From Phytoactinopolyspora halophila (lineage in GTDB: Bacteria; Actinomycetota; Actinomycetes; Jiangellales; Jiangellaceae): 64,000 bases of DNA. Within the stretch, counting starts at the first letter, position 1, and each line of letters begins with the position of its first letter. The stretch is from the NCBI RefSeq assembly GCF_003287285.1, contig NZ_QMIG01000013.1, forward strand, positions 1 through 64,000, given 5' to 3'. The position numbers and the translations under genes were made by a program. The notes beneath the pieces were generated by a model. That model saw only the letters and a list, made by a program, of their open reading frames with translations, ran no database searches and was not told the origin of the DNA. This document shows positions 28,240 to 36,370 of the stretch, piece by piece.

Positions 28240-28874
28240 TCGCCGCGGCGGCCGGCCTGGTTCTCGCGGCGGGGGAGGGCCGTCGCTTCGGCCAGCCCAA
28301 GGCGGTGGTCGAGGTCGAGGGCGAGCGGCTGGTGGACCGGGCCGTGCGATTGCTGGCCGATGGTGGCTGCCATCCGGTGATCGTGGTCGATGGTGCGGTG
28401 CGGCTGGAGGCGATGGAGTCCGCGGTGTCGGCGCCGTCGGCGCCGTCGGCGGAGCCGACGCAGCCTAGCCGGAGGCTGGACGTTCCAACCGTGCGCGTCG
28501 TGCACAACCCCCGATGGCCGGACGGCATGGGAACGTCTCTGCACGTCGGCCTGGACGCACTACGCGGTGCGGATGTCGGCGCCGTCGTGGTGGCCCTGGT
28601 CGATCAGCCCTGGCTGAGCCCGGAGGCGGTACGCCGGTTGCGCGCCGCGCGGGACGGGGGCGCGTTCGTCGCGGTGCCCATCTATGGTGGCCAGCGGGGA
28701 AACCCCGTGTTGCTGGGCCGGGAGGTGTGGGACGACGTGCTCGAGCTCGCCAAGGGCGACGTGGGAGCGCGCGCGTACATGAAGGCCCATCCCGAACTCG
28801 TCACGGCGGTCCCGTGCGACGGGATCGGCAGCCCCGACGACATCGACTACCCAGACGACCTCACTTTCCGATGA
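28236..28874 (+). CDS. MocA-like molybdopterin cytidylyltransferase
   Basis: MobA/MocA-type nucleotidyltransferase of 212 residues. The N-terminal LVLAAGEGRRFGQPKAVVEV carries the nucleotide-binding loop, and VVVALVDQPWLSPEAVRRLR the metal-binding DQP motif near residue 125. Next to XdhC it most likely makes the cytosine dinucleotide cofactor used by this molybdo-hydroxylase. The GTG start overlaps the XdhC stop (GTGA). There is an alanine/serine-proline insertion near residue 65. The stop codon lies inside a hairpin arm. Confidence 0.88.
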   Translation: MIAAAAGLVLAAGEGRRFGQPKAVVEVEGERLVDRAVRLLADGGCHPVIVVDGAVRLEAMESAVSAPSAPSAEPTQPSRRLDVPTVRVVHNPRWPDGMGTSLHVGLDALRGADVGAVVVALVDQPWLSPEAVRRLRAARDGGAFVAVPIYGGQRGNPVLLGREVWDDVLELAKGDVGARAYMKAHPELVTAVPCDGIGSPDDIDYPDDLTFR

Positions 28875-28923
28875 TCATGAACACTCACCCCTCAAATTCG
28901 AGGGGTGAGTGTTCATGATCATC
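28870..28923. terminator. Perfect hairpin holding both convergent stop codons
   Basis: The arms 28870-28893 and 28900-28923 pair over 24 bp (ATGATCATGAACACTCACCC on the left) with a 6-nt loop. The TGA of the MocA-like gene (28872-28874) and the TGA of the DUF1116 gene on the other strand (28922-28924) both fall in the arms. Confidence 0.88.
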
Positions 28924-30334
28924 AGGAGGGGAGGGGAGACTGGGCGGCGAGCGCGGACAGGGCGGACGTGAAGCACTCGACCGGTGGCTTGACCAGCCCG
29001 GCCCCCACTTGCCCGGTGCCCGCCACCTTGCCGGCCATACCGGTGTTGATTTGCGGCAGGATCCCCGTTCGCACTACCCGGGTGACATCGATGCCGGTGG
29101 GCGCGCCGCGGAACTCCAGGATGGGGTACGCATAGGCGGGATTCTCGCCGAGCGTGATCTCGTACATCAGCTGCGAGGTGTATAGGGCGTCGGGAACGGT
29201 GCCACCGACGAAGCGCACGATGGCCGGCGCCGATGCCATGGCGAACCCGCCGATGCCCATGGTCTCGCAGATGGTCGAATCCCCGATGTCGGGATTGGCG
29301 TCATCGGGCCCGAACGAGCCGAGGAACAGCCCATCGGGCGTGTTCGCCGGTCCGGTGAACCACTGCCCGCCGGTGCCCGAGACCTGGATCCCGAAGTCGG
29401 TGCCGTTGCGGGCCATGACGGTGACCACGGAGGAACCCGCGATGCCGGACGCGGCGGCACTTTGCAGCTTGCCGGCGGGCATCACCAGGTTGAGGAAGAA
29501 GTGGTCGTTGCCACCGATGAACCGGGCCACCTCGGACACGCGCGAGCTGGGGGCGCCGCTGTCGATCAGATCGGGCATGAGCTCGCGCAAGAACATGAGC
29601 GTGCCCGCCCGGTTACGGTTGTGCCCCTCGTCACCCATCTGCACCATCTGCGAGATGATGCCCTTGATGTCGATGCTGCCCCGCTGGCGCACGGCCGTCT
29701 GCAGCACCGGGCCGAGTACCTCGCCCATCCAGCGCAGGCGGTCGATGACCTCGGGCGCGTAGGCGCCGTAGCGCAAGACCTTGCCCAGACCCTCGTTGAG
29801 CGTGCACCACGACGTCTGGCCGTGGGTCTCGTCGCGCAGTTCGAACATCCACATCGACGGCGAGACGAGCCCGGCCATGGGGCCGACGCCGCCGCGATCG
29901 TGGCAGGGCTGCAGGGCGATGCCGTCTCCCGCGGCGAGCTTGGCCTCGGCGTCGTCGGGCGTGTCAGCCAGCCCTTCGAACAGCATGGCGCCGATCAGCG
30001 CGCCGCGCATCGGCCCGGAGGCGCGGTACCAGCTCAGTGGCGGCCCGGCGTGCAGGAACTCGCCCGGCTGCAGGCCGAGCACCTCGCGGGCCGGGCGCAC
30101 GTCGACCAGCTCGGCGCTGGCCGCCAGCATGCGTTCGATGGCCCGCGCGTTCGCCGCAGCGCGCCGCTCGTCTCCCATGACCCGCGCCAGGTCCTCGTCG
30201 GTTCCGTCAAGCGGCGGGCGCCACTCGACCCGGTGGGTCGCCACGGCCTGCGCGGCGAGGGCGTCGTCGAACAGCTCGACGCCGGCGGTGACGACGGACG
30301 GTTCGGTGCTGATCAGATCGTGCAGGGTGCTCAT
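28922..30334 (-). CDS. DUF1116 protein, AllG (YlbE)-like subunit
   Basis: DUF1116 protein of 470 residues. In E. coli the DUF1116 protein YlbE (AllG) acts with FdrA (AllF) and YlbF (AllH) as an oxamate carbamoyltransferase, which phosphorolyses oxalurate to oxamate and carbamoyl phosphate. Conserved stretches visible are LQPCHDRGGVGPMAGLVSPS near residue 140, GDEGHNRNRAGTLMFLRELM near 240, and VMARNGTDFGIQVSG near 305. GGGAGGAC before ATG 30334 fixes the start. It overlaps the FdrA gene by 4 bp. Here the substrate may be a longer ureido acid (see findings). Confidence 0.88.
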   Translation of the reverse strand: MSTLHDLISTEPSVVTAGVELFDDALAAQAVATHRVEWRPPLDGTDEDLARVMGDERRAAANARAIERMLAASAELVDVRPAREVLGLQPGEFLHAGPPLSWYRASGPMRGALIGAMLFEGLADTPDDAEAKLAAGDGIALQPCHDRGGVGPMAGLVSPSMWMFELRDETHGQTSWCTLNEGLGKVLRYGAYAPEVIDRLRWMGEVLGPVLQTAVRQRGSIDIKGIISQMVQMGDEGHNRNRAGTLMFLRELMPDLIDSGAPSSRVSEVARFIGGNDHFFLNLVMPAGKLQSAAASGIAGSSVVTVMARNGTDFGIQVSGTGGQWFTGPANTPDGLFLGSFGPDDANPDIGDSTICETMGIGGFAMASAPAIVRFVGGTVPDALYTSQLMYEITLGENPAYAYPILEFRGAPTGIDVTRVVRTGILPQINTGMAGKVAGTGQVGAGLVKPPVECFTSALSALAAQSPLPS

Positions 30335-31836
30335 GGCTGTCCTCCCGCGAGCTCGACGGCCGCGCGCGCGGCGGCGGCATTGGACAGGTAGACCGACGCG
30401 CCGGCCTCGGCGAGTCTCGAACCCTGCCCGTTCAGGTCCTGCGGATCGTCGCTGGTACCGGTGAGCGACACGACGACGTCGAGCTGCCGGCCGTCCGCGC
30501 GGGCCCGGTTCCGGGCGTCGATGATGGCCGGTGCGAGCTCGCTGGCCGGGTCGGGATGGGCGGCGTGCCCGAGGATCACGTCGAGGAGGATCACCCCACA
30601 TGCGGGGTCGGCAGCCTCCACGACCATCCGCTCGGCCCGCAGCGAGCCGTCGATCATCGGATGCGGCCGGCCCCGGGTGAGCTCGTCGTCGCCGAAGTCG
30701 ATCATCGCGTGCCCGTCGAGGCGGCCGGTGTGCAGGTCGCCGTCGATGGCCCACTCGGGACGCAGCGGGATGTTCGACCTGATCGGGCCCAGCGCCGAGC
30801 TGGCGATCACCATGGCTTCGTCGCAGAGCGTGCCGCCGGCGAACAGGCCGCGGAGGTAGCCGCCGGTTCCCGTCTCCGGTGCCGATGGCGTCCACGAGCC
30901 GGGCTCGGTCCACTCCGCCCCGGCGGCCTCCACGACGGACCGGGCAGCCATCGTGAGATCTGGCTGGTCTTCACCCATCAGCGCGAACAGGACGGGCTTG
31001 CCGAGCGCGTCGGCGTGGGCGCGGACCCGCTTGGCGACCTCGGGGTCCGGTGGCTTGCTCACCACGGCGATGACCTCGGTGGTGTCGTCGGCCGCGAGCA
31101 TGTCGAGTGCCGTGATGGTGGAGATGCCCCCGACGGCATCGCTGAGATCGCGCCCGCCGACGCCGAGGCAGTGGCTGATTCCGACCCCGGCCGCGTCGAC
31201 CAGGCTCATGACGTGCTGGGCACCGGTACCGGAGGCCGCGACCAGCCCGACGGGGCCAGGGCGCACGACGTTGGCGAAGCCGAATCCCACGCCCCCGATG
31301 ACGGCCGTGCCGCAGTCGGGACCCATGACGAGCAGGTCCCGCTGGCTCGCGAGCTGCTTGAGCCGGATCTCCTGCTCCAGCGGGACGTTGTCGGAGAACA
31401 CGATGACCGGCAGCTCGTGGTCCAGCGCATCCACGGCGTCGACGAAGGCGGAGGTGCCCGGGGTGGACACGAACGCGACGGTGGGCGGAGTTCCGCTCGC
31501 GTTGCGCGCGGCCGTCCCGATGGTGTGCGCGGCGGGGCCGTTCCCGGAACTCACCGCCGCGGGCCGCGCGCGTTCGGTCAGTGCGGCGTCGACCCGCGCC
31601 TGCGCCCGGCTCAGCGCGTCGTCGTCGGCGGCGTCGAGCGCGACCAGCAGATCGTTGGGACCGGCGGACTCGGGTGCGTGGAATCCCATTCCGGCCAGCA
31701 GGTCCAGGTTGAGCTCGGTGGCCATCGCGACGAGCGCGGCGTTGACACCGGGCTCGTCGTTGACGGTTCGGCTCACCTGCATGAGAGTCACGGAATCGTG
31801 ATACGCGCCAGGCCGGACGTCGAGATGTCGGGTCAT
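30331..31836 (-). CDS. fdrA: FdrA-like (AllF) acyl-CoA synthetase-fold subunit
   Basis: FdrA-family protein of 501 residues, related in fold to the succinyl-CoA synthetase alpha chain. It begins MTRHLDVRPGAYHDSVTLMQ, the usual FdrA start. Later landmarks are IRLKQLASQRDLLVMGPDCG and GLVAASGTGAQHVMSLVDAAG near residues 150-220, then a C-terminal domain with VILLDVILGHAAHPDP. In E. coli FdrA is one of three subunits of oxamate carbamoyltransferase. GAGG before ATG 31836 supports the start; the DUF2877 gene ends only 10 bp upstream, so the three form one operon. Confidence 0.88.
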   Translation of the reverse strand: MTRHLDVRPGAYHDSVTLMQVSRTVNDEPGVNAALVAMATELNLDLLAGMGFHAPESAGPNDLLVALDAADDDALSRAQARVDAALTERARPAAVSSGNGPAAHTIGTAARNASGTPPTVAFVSTPGTSAFVDAVDALDHELPVIVFSDNVPLEQEIRLKQLASQRDLLVMGPDCGTAVIGGVGFGFANVVRPGPVGLVAASGTGAQHVMSLVDAAGVGISHCLGVGGRDLSDAVGGISTITALDMLAADDTTEVIAVVSKPPDPEVAKRVRAHADALGKPVLFALMGEDQPDLTMAARSVVEAAGAEWTEPGSWTPSAPETGTGGYLRGLFAGGTLCDEAMVIASSALGPIRSNIPLRPEWAIDGDLHTGRLDGHAMIDFGDDELTRGRPHPMIDGSLRAERMVVEAADPACGVILLDVILGHAAHPDPASELAPAIIDARNRARADGRQLDVVVSLTGTSDDPQDLNGQGSRLAEAGASVYLSNAAAARAAVELAGGQP

Positions 31837-31846
31837 GTATACCTCG

Positions 31847-32869
31847 TCAGGAACTCCGATGCGGGAACAGGGGATCGAGGGCGCACAACGCCCCGGTGTA
31901 GAGCGCTGCGCCCGAGGTGTGCCCGACGGCGAGCAGCCGCCGGTGCGCCGCGGCTATGTCGCCGCCGGGCGAGTCGAGGGCCGTGAGCAGCGCCGTGAAC
32001 TGCGGGACGCACTGCCCGCGGGCCGCGTACGCGAGCAGCCCGGCGGAGACGGCGGAGGTTCGGGAATGCGGATGAGCGGCGGCGACGGCGCTGGCCAGCT
32101 GGTCGGCGGTGACCCGGCGCGGATCGTCACGCCGGGCCACCGTGGCCTTTTCGAGGGCGCGCATCGTGACCAGGGCGCCCGCCAGGATGTCGTCGCCGGC
32201 GGGAGTGAGCCCGGGCCCGAGACCGAGCAGCGCGTCGACGGCGCGATCCAGGGACTGATCATGGCCGTCGTGCTCGCGTGCCGGTTCGCCGCCGGCCGTC
32301 CCGTCGTCGGTGGATGGCGTGTCTCCACCGCGCAGGGCGTGCGCGAGGAGGTGAGCGCCCGCGAGGACCGGTGAATCGAGGGAGGATCGGGGACACGGGG
32401 GAGCGTGCGTCACGCAGCGCCGGGGGTCGGAGATGGCAGGGGAGCGCGCGGGCCACCACCGGGTGGGGGTGAGTACGAGATCGCGCAGGCGGACCCGCCC
32501 GCCGCCGACGGAGACGGGCGCGCCGACAGCCACGGACGGCAGCGCACCGGACGGTACGATGGAACACGGCAACCGGACGGCGTCGCGGGTGCCGAAGCAC
32601 ACCAGCTCGGGCTCCGCGCCGTCGATCAGCGCGGCGACCATGTGCCGGGTACTGGCGACGACGGTGCCGCTGCGGTGGGGACCCCGGAGGAGGAAACGCA
32701 CGCCCGTGCTGGCGGCGGCCGGCAGCAGCCGATCGACCGCTGCCGGCCGTGGAGGGACAGCCCTCAGCGAGCGCCGGGCGGTGCCACGGGTGCTGTGAGC
32801 CACACCCGGTGCCGTGGAGGCCCCGGGCGCGACGGCCTTGGATGCGCCGATGGCCGTGGATGCCGGCAC
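31847..32869 (-). CDS. DUF2877 protein, AllH (YlbF)-like subunit
   Basis: DUF2877 protein of about 340 residues, the third partner of FdrA and DUF1116 in oxamate carbamoyltransferase. The diagnostic region is LLGLGPGLTPAGDDILAGAL near residue 230, followed by HPHSRTSAVSAGLL. The Ala/Pro-rich N-terminal 60 residues are poorly conserved. GTG 32869 is chosen because GGAGGTG lies five bases upstream; frames further 5' run antisense through the PucR gene. It is first in the divergent three-gene operon. Confidence 0.85.
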   Translation of the reverse strand: MPASTAIGASKAVAPGASTAPGVAHSTRGTARRSLRAVPPRPAAVDRLLPAAASTGVRFLLRGPHRSGTVVASTRHMVAALIDGAEPELVCFGTRDAVRLPCSIVPSGALPSVAVGAPVSVGGGRVRLRDLVLTPTRWWPARSPAISDPRRCVTHAPPCPRSSLDSPVLAGAHLLAHALRGGDTPSTDDGTAGGEPAREHDGHDQSLDRAVDALLGLGPGLTPAGDDILAGALVTMRALEKATVARRDDPRRVTADQLASAVAAAHPHSRTSAVSAGLLAYAARGQCVPQFTALLTALDSPGGDIAAAHRRLLAVGHTSGAALYTGALCALDPLFPHRSS

Positions 32870-32953
32870 CGCCCACCTCCGTTTCGAGCGATTCGAACGA
32901 TAGTGACTCGCTGAGACTGTTCCGAACGTATCTACAGCGCTACCGTCTACCGC
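32870..32953. promoter_or_regulatory. Divergent allH-like/pucR promoter region
   Basis: This 84-bp gap must carry both promoters. It contains two similar elements, ATTCGAACGA (32891-32900) and GTTCCGAACGTA (32919-32930), 28 bp apart, which could be regulator sites. TACCGT at 32941-32946 lies seven bases before the PucR ATG and fits a leaderless -10. Confidence 0.4.
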
Positions 32954-34669
32954 ATGGAAAAACTTGCCAACGATCGGGCGCTGGGTTCGCCGGAATTGAC
33001 AGCGGGGGGTGGCATGTCGCGGCCGTCGTCCGCAGTTCCGGGCCTGACGGTGCGCAAGGCGATCGAGATGCCCGCCCTGCAAGGCGCCCGGCTGCTGGCG
33101 GGTGCTGGAGGGCTGGACGGGATCGTGCAGCGGGCCAACGTGATGGAGGTTCCGGACATCCTCCCGTGGGTGAAGCCGCACGAGCTGTTGCTGACCACGG
33201 GCTACCCGCTGCGCAACACTCCGCAAGGGCTGCCCGCTCTGGTCACCGATCTGGCGGGGCACGGCCTGGCGGCGCTGGGGGTGAAACTGCACCGCTACCT
33301 GGACTACCTGCCGGAGCAGATGATCGACGAGGCGGAGCGGCTCGATCTTCCACTGCTGCTCCTTCCCGACGCGGTCGGCTTCGACGACATCATCAACCAG
33401 GTGCTGACCGGGGTGCTCAACAGCCAGGCGGCCGTGCTCGAACGCTCGTGGGAGATCCATCACGCGCTGCTGTCCGTGGTTCTGGAGGGCGGCGGGCTGC
33501 ACGAGGTCGCCGACAAGACGTCTACCGTGCTGGACGCCCCGATCTTCGTGACCACACCGGACGGGCGAGTGGTCGCCGAGGGCGGCGATCCGGACGATCT
33601 GGCCAGCTGGCGATCCAGCGCGTGCTTCGATGAGACCGGCCGGTTCCGGACCGAGTACGAACCGGGCGGCGTGCACGACCACTCCGAGGTTCCGGGTTCT
33701 CATGCCGTCGTCCCGGTCGTGGCCGGCAAGGTGGATCACGGGCGGATCGTGGCGTTCGTTTCGCACCGCGAGCTCGACGACAGTGACGTGAACGTCCTGG
33801 AGCGAGCCGCCACGGTGGCGGCACTGGCGGTGACCAAGCAGCTCGCCATCACCGCGGTCGAGGGCAAGTACCGGGGTGATTTCCTGCGGGACGTGCTGGC
33901 CGGGCGGGCCGGCGGCCGCGACCATGTCGTGGCGCACTGCGAGCTGCTCGGGTGGGACATCGATCGCGAGCTCGTGGTCGTGGTGGCCGAGCTGGACCCC
34001 GAAGAGGGCACCGAGCCGGGCCCGGACCTCGAACTGCGCCCGGTGCAGGAGCGTTTCAGCACGGCGTGGCAGACCGTCGTCGCCCGGCACGATCGCCAGG
34101 CGCCGGTCGTGGGTTTCGCGCAGGAGGTGGTGGCGTTGCTGCCGGTACCACCGGGCGGCGACGTCAGCGAGCTGGTGCACGACGTGGTGCGCCAGGTCTC
34201 CGGCGACGGCGGCGGTGGCCGGCGCCAGTTCTCCACCGGGGTCAGCCGCGCCGTCAACGACCCGGAGCGGTTCCCGGGCGCGTACGAGCAGGCACGCCGG
34301 GCGGTCCACGTGGGCCGCCAGGTGAACGGGTTCGGGTCGGTGGCCTATTTCGACTCGCTGCGCTCGTTCCGTCTCATCAGCCTGGTTCAAGACCGCGACG
34401 AGCTGCGCGGGTTCGTGCGCGAGACGCTGCACGAGCTGGCGGTCGAGGACGATCCGGAGATGGCCGACCTGCGGCACACGCTCAAGGTGTTGCTCGACAC
34501 GAACCTCAACGTCGCCGAGGCTGCGCGCACCCTGCACTTTCACTACAACACGCTGCGCTACCGGATCGGCAAGCTGGAACGGATCCTGGGACCGTTCACC
34601 ACCGACCCGGAGTTGCGTCTCGACCTGGCCCTGGCGTTGAAGGTCTTGCAGATGCGGGGGTTGCGATGA
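32954..34669 (+). CDS. PucR-family transcriptional regulator
   Basis: PucR-type regulator of up to 571 residues. The N-terminal PucR domain includes LTVRKAIEMPALQGARLLAG and PDILPWVKPHELLLTTGYPL (residues about 30-90). A central sensory domain follows, and the C-terminal helix-turn-helix is LNVAEAARTLHFHYNTLRYR near residue 520. PucR proteins control purine and related nitrogen catabolism in Gram-positive bacteria. ATG 32954 has only a leaderless-type signal; ATG 33014 (MSRPSSAVPGL) is preceded by GGGGGGTGG and is a reasonable alternative. It probably governs the divergent trio and the molybdo-hydroxylase operon. Confidence 0.9.
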   Translation: MEKLANDRALGSPELTAGGGMSRPSSAVPGLTVRKAIEMPALQGARLLAGAGGLDGIVQRANVMEVPDILPWVKPHELLLTTGYPLRNTPQGLPALVTDLAGHGLAALGVKLHRYLDYLPEQMIDEAERLDLPLLLLPDAVGFDDIINQVLTGVLNSQAAVLERSWEIHHALLSVVLEGGGLHEVADKTSTVLDAPIFVTTPDGRVVAEGGDPDDLASWRSSACFDETGRFRTEYEPGGVHDHSEVPGSHAVVPVVAGKVDHGRIVAFVSHRELDDSDVNVLERAATVAALAVTKQLAITAVEGKYRGDFLRDVLAGRAGGRDHVVAHCELLGWDIDRELVVVVAELDPEEGTEPGPDLELRPVQERFSTAWQTVVARHDRQAPVVGFAQEVVALLPVPPGGDVSELVHDVVRQVSGDGGGGRRQFSTGVSRAVNDPERFPGAYEQARRAVHVGRQVNGFGSVAYFDSLRSFRLISLVQDRDELRGFVRETLHELAVEDDPEMADLRHTLKVLLDTNLNVAEAARTLHFHYNTLRYRIGKLERILGPFTTDPELRLDLALALKVLQMRGLR

Positions 34670-34740
34670 GGGAAAGCCCGATGACGGGGAGTTCGGGACC
34701 CGTGCTCGTCGCCAGGCACATCGCCACGCAGGACAGAGAT

Positions 34741-34864
34741 TGCCGACGTCGAAGGCGTCCCGTCGGCAGATCGTGCCCATGCGGCGCCACGTCCGCATGC
34801 ATAGTTTGCCTGCATCAGAAATGTCAGGGTGTGCGTTGGCGTGGCGATTCCGGTCGCCACGCCA
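34741..34864. promoter_or_regulatory. Inverted repeats upstream of the molybdo-hydroxylase operon
   Basis: The 253-bp gap 34670-34922 holds two strong inverted repeats. TGCCGACG (34741-34748) pairs with CGTCGGCA (34761-34768). TGGCGTGGCGA (34837-34847) pairs with TCGCCACGCCA (34854-34864), an 11-bp perfect arm with a 6-bp centre, about 60 bp before the first gene. They are candidate operators or a leader hairpin. Confidence 0.5.
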
Positions 34865-34922
34865 CCGACCACCACACTGGCCGATACGTGAACCAACCCA
34901 CGTTCCGGAAGAGGACGACACC

Positions 34923-35831
34923 GTGAAGCCATCGGGGTTCACCTACCACCGCCCGCAGACGGTGGACGAGGCGCTCGACGTGCTCGGCCGGGTCGGCCCC
35001 GAGGGCAAGGTCCTGGCCGGTGGGCAGAGCCTGGTTCCGATGATGAACATGCGCTTGGCCGCCCCCGCCGAATTGATCGACATCAACCGGTTGACGGCGC
35101 TCGACTACGTACAGGTGGAAGGCGACGGCGCGGGAGCGGCGGTCCGGGTGGGAGCCACCGCCCGGCACACCACCGTGGAACGCGACACGGCGGCGTTCAC
35201 CGTCCTGCCGCTGCTGCGCCAGGCGTTGAGCCACGTGGCCCACTCGACGATCCGCAACCAGGGCACCACCGTGGGCAGCCTCGTCCACGCCGATCCGGCG
35301 GGGGAGATGACCGCGGTACTCGCGCTCCTGGACGGCTCGGTCGAGGTGCGCAGTGCACACGGGGCCCGGTGCGTCAGCGCCAGCGACTTCTTCGTCGGCC
35401 CCCTGGAATCCTGCCTCGAACCGGACGAGCTCGCGACCTCGGCGGTCTTTCCCGTGCCCGAAGGCCGCAGCGGTTCCGCCTGGCTGGAAGTGGCCCGCCG
35501 GCACGGCGATTACGCGGTGTGCGGTGTCGGCGCCGTGCTGCGCCTCGACGGCGACGCGCGGGTCGTGGCCGCCCGTACCGGCTACATCTCGGTGGACGCC
35601 ACGCCCGTCGTCCTCGATCTGGGTGAGGTCATCGGCCGGGTACCGTACGACACCGCCGACTGGGACGCCGCCGGGCGCTACGCGGCAGCCCAGTTGCAGC
35701 CCGAGGGCGACATCCACGCGAGCGCGGCATACCGTCGCCAGCTGGCCGGCGTGCTGACCAGCCGGGCGCTGAGCGCGGCTGCCCGCCACGCCCTCGCCCG
35801 CCACGACATCATGACGGAGGTCCCGCAGTGA
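34923..35831 (+). CDS. Molybdo-hydroxylase FAD subunit (CoxM-like)
   Basis: FAD-binding medium subunit of a xanthine dehydrogenase/CO dehydrogenase-type enzyme, 302 residues. The first FAD loop is LAGGQSLVPMMNMRLAAPAE near residue 35-54, and the second is TTVGSLVHADPAGEMTAVLA near 116-135. It passes electrons from the Fe-S subunit to an acceptor. GTG 34923 follows GGAAGAGGA at workable spacing and is the first residue of the usual CoxM N-terminus (KPSGFTYHRPQT). It overlaps the small subunit gene by 4 bp. Confidence 0.93.
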   Translation: MKPSGFTYHRPQTVDEALDVLGRVGPEGKVLAGGQSLVPMMNMRLAAPAELIDINRLTALDYVQVEGDGAGAAVRVGATARHTTVERDTAAFTVLPLLRQALSHVAHSTIRNQGTTVGSLVHADPAGEMTAVLALLDGSVEVRSAHGARCVSASDFFVGPLESCLEPDELATSAVFPVPEGRSGSAWLEVARRHGDYAVCGVGAVLRLDGDARVVAARTGYISVDATPVVLDLGEVIGRVPYDTADWDAAGRYAAAQLQPEGDIHASAAYRRQLAGVLTSRALSAAARHALARHDIMTEVPQ

Positions 35832-36370
35832 GCGACACGTCTGCAGCAGAGCCACGGCACGAGGTGAACCTCGTGGTCAACGGCGTGCCGCGGTCGGCAA
35901 CCGTGCCGGCGCGCCGCTTGCTGTCGGATTTCCTGCGCCATGACCTCGGCCTCACCGGAACGCACACGGGTTGCGAGCACGGCGTGTGCGGGGCGTGCAC
36001 GGTGCTGGTCACCGGGGCCGGGCGGTCGGACGATGAAGGGGTGAGCGGGCGTCCGATCCGCTCCTGCTTGCAATTCGCGGTCATGTACGACGGCGCGGAG
36101 ATCACCACGGTGGAAGGATGCACCCGACCGGACGGTGAACTCGGCCCGGTGCAGCAAGCCTTTCAGGACTGTCACGGATTGCAATGCGGCTTCTGCACCC
36201 CCGGGTTCGTCACCACCATCACCGCGTATCTGGAGGAGAACCCGTCGCCGAGCGAGGAGGAGGCCCGCGAGGCGATCTCGGGGAACCTGTGCCGCTGCAC
36301 GGGGTACCAGAACATCGTGGCGTCGGTGTTGCGCGCTGCCGAGCTGAAGAGCGAGGAGGTGGGCGGGTGA
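35828..36370 (+). CDS. Molybdo-hydroxylase 2Fe-2S subunit (CoxS-like)
   Basis: Small subunit of 180 residues with both [2Fe-2S] sites. The plant-ferredoxin-like site is CEHGVCGACTVLV near residue 50. The all-helical C-terminal site is CGFCTPGF near 120, completed by CRCTGY near 157. It moves electrons from the molybdenum centre to FAD. It overlaps both neighbours by 4 bp (GTGA), so the three subunits are made in step. Confidence 0.95.
   Translation: MSDTSAAEPRHEVNLVVNGVPRSATVPARRLLSDFLRHDLGLTGTHTGCEHGVCGACTVLVTGAGRSDDEGVSGRPIRSCLQFAVMYDGAEITTVEGCTRPDGELGPVQQAFQDCHGLQCGFCTPGFVTTITAYLEENPSPSEEEAREAISGNLCRCTGYQNIVASVLRAAELKSEEVGG

Noticed and set aside
31847-34942. Very long reverse-strand frame reaching through the PucR gene
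   Set aside because: Only its C-terminal third is the DUF2877 protein; the rest is antisense to PucR. The good ribosome site at GTG 32869 sets the real start.
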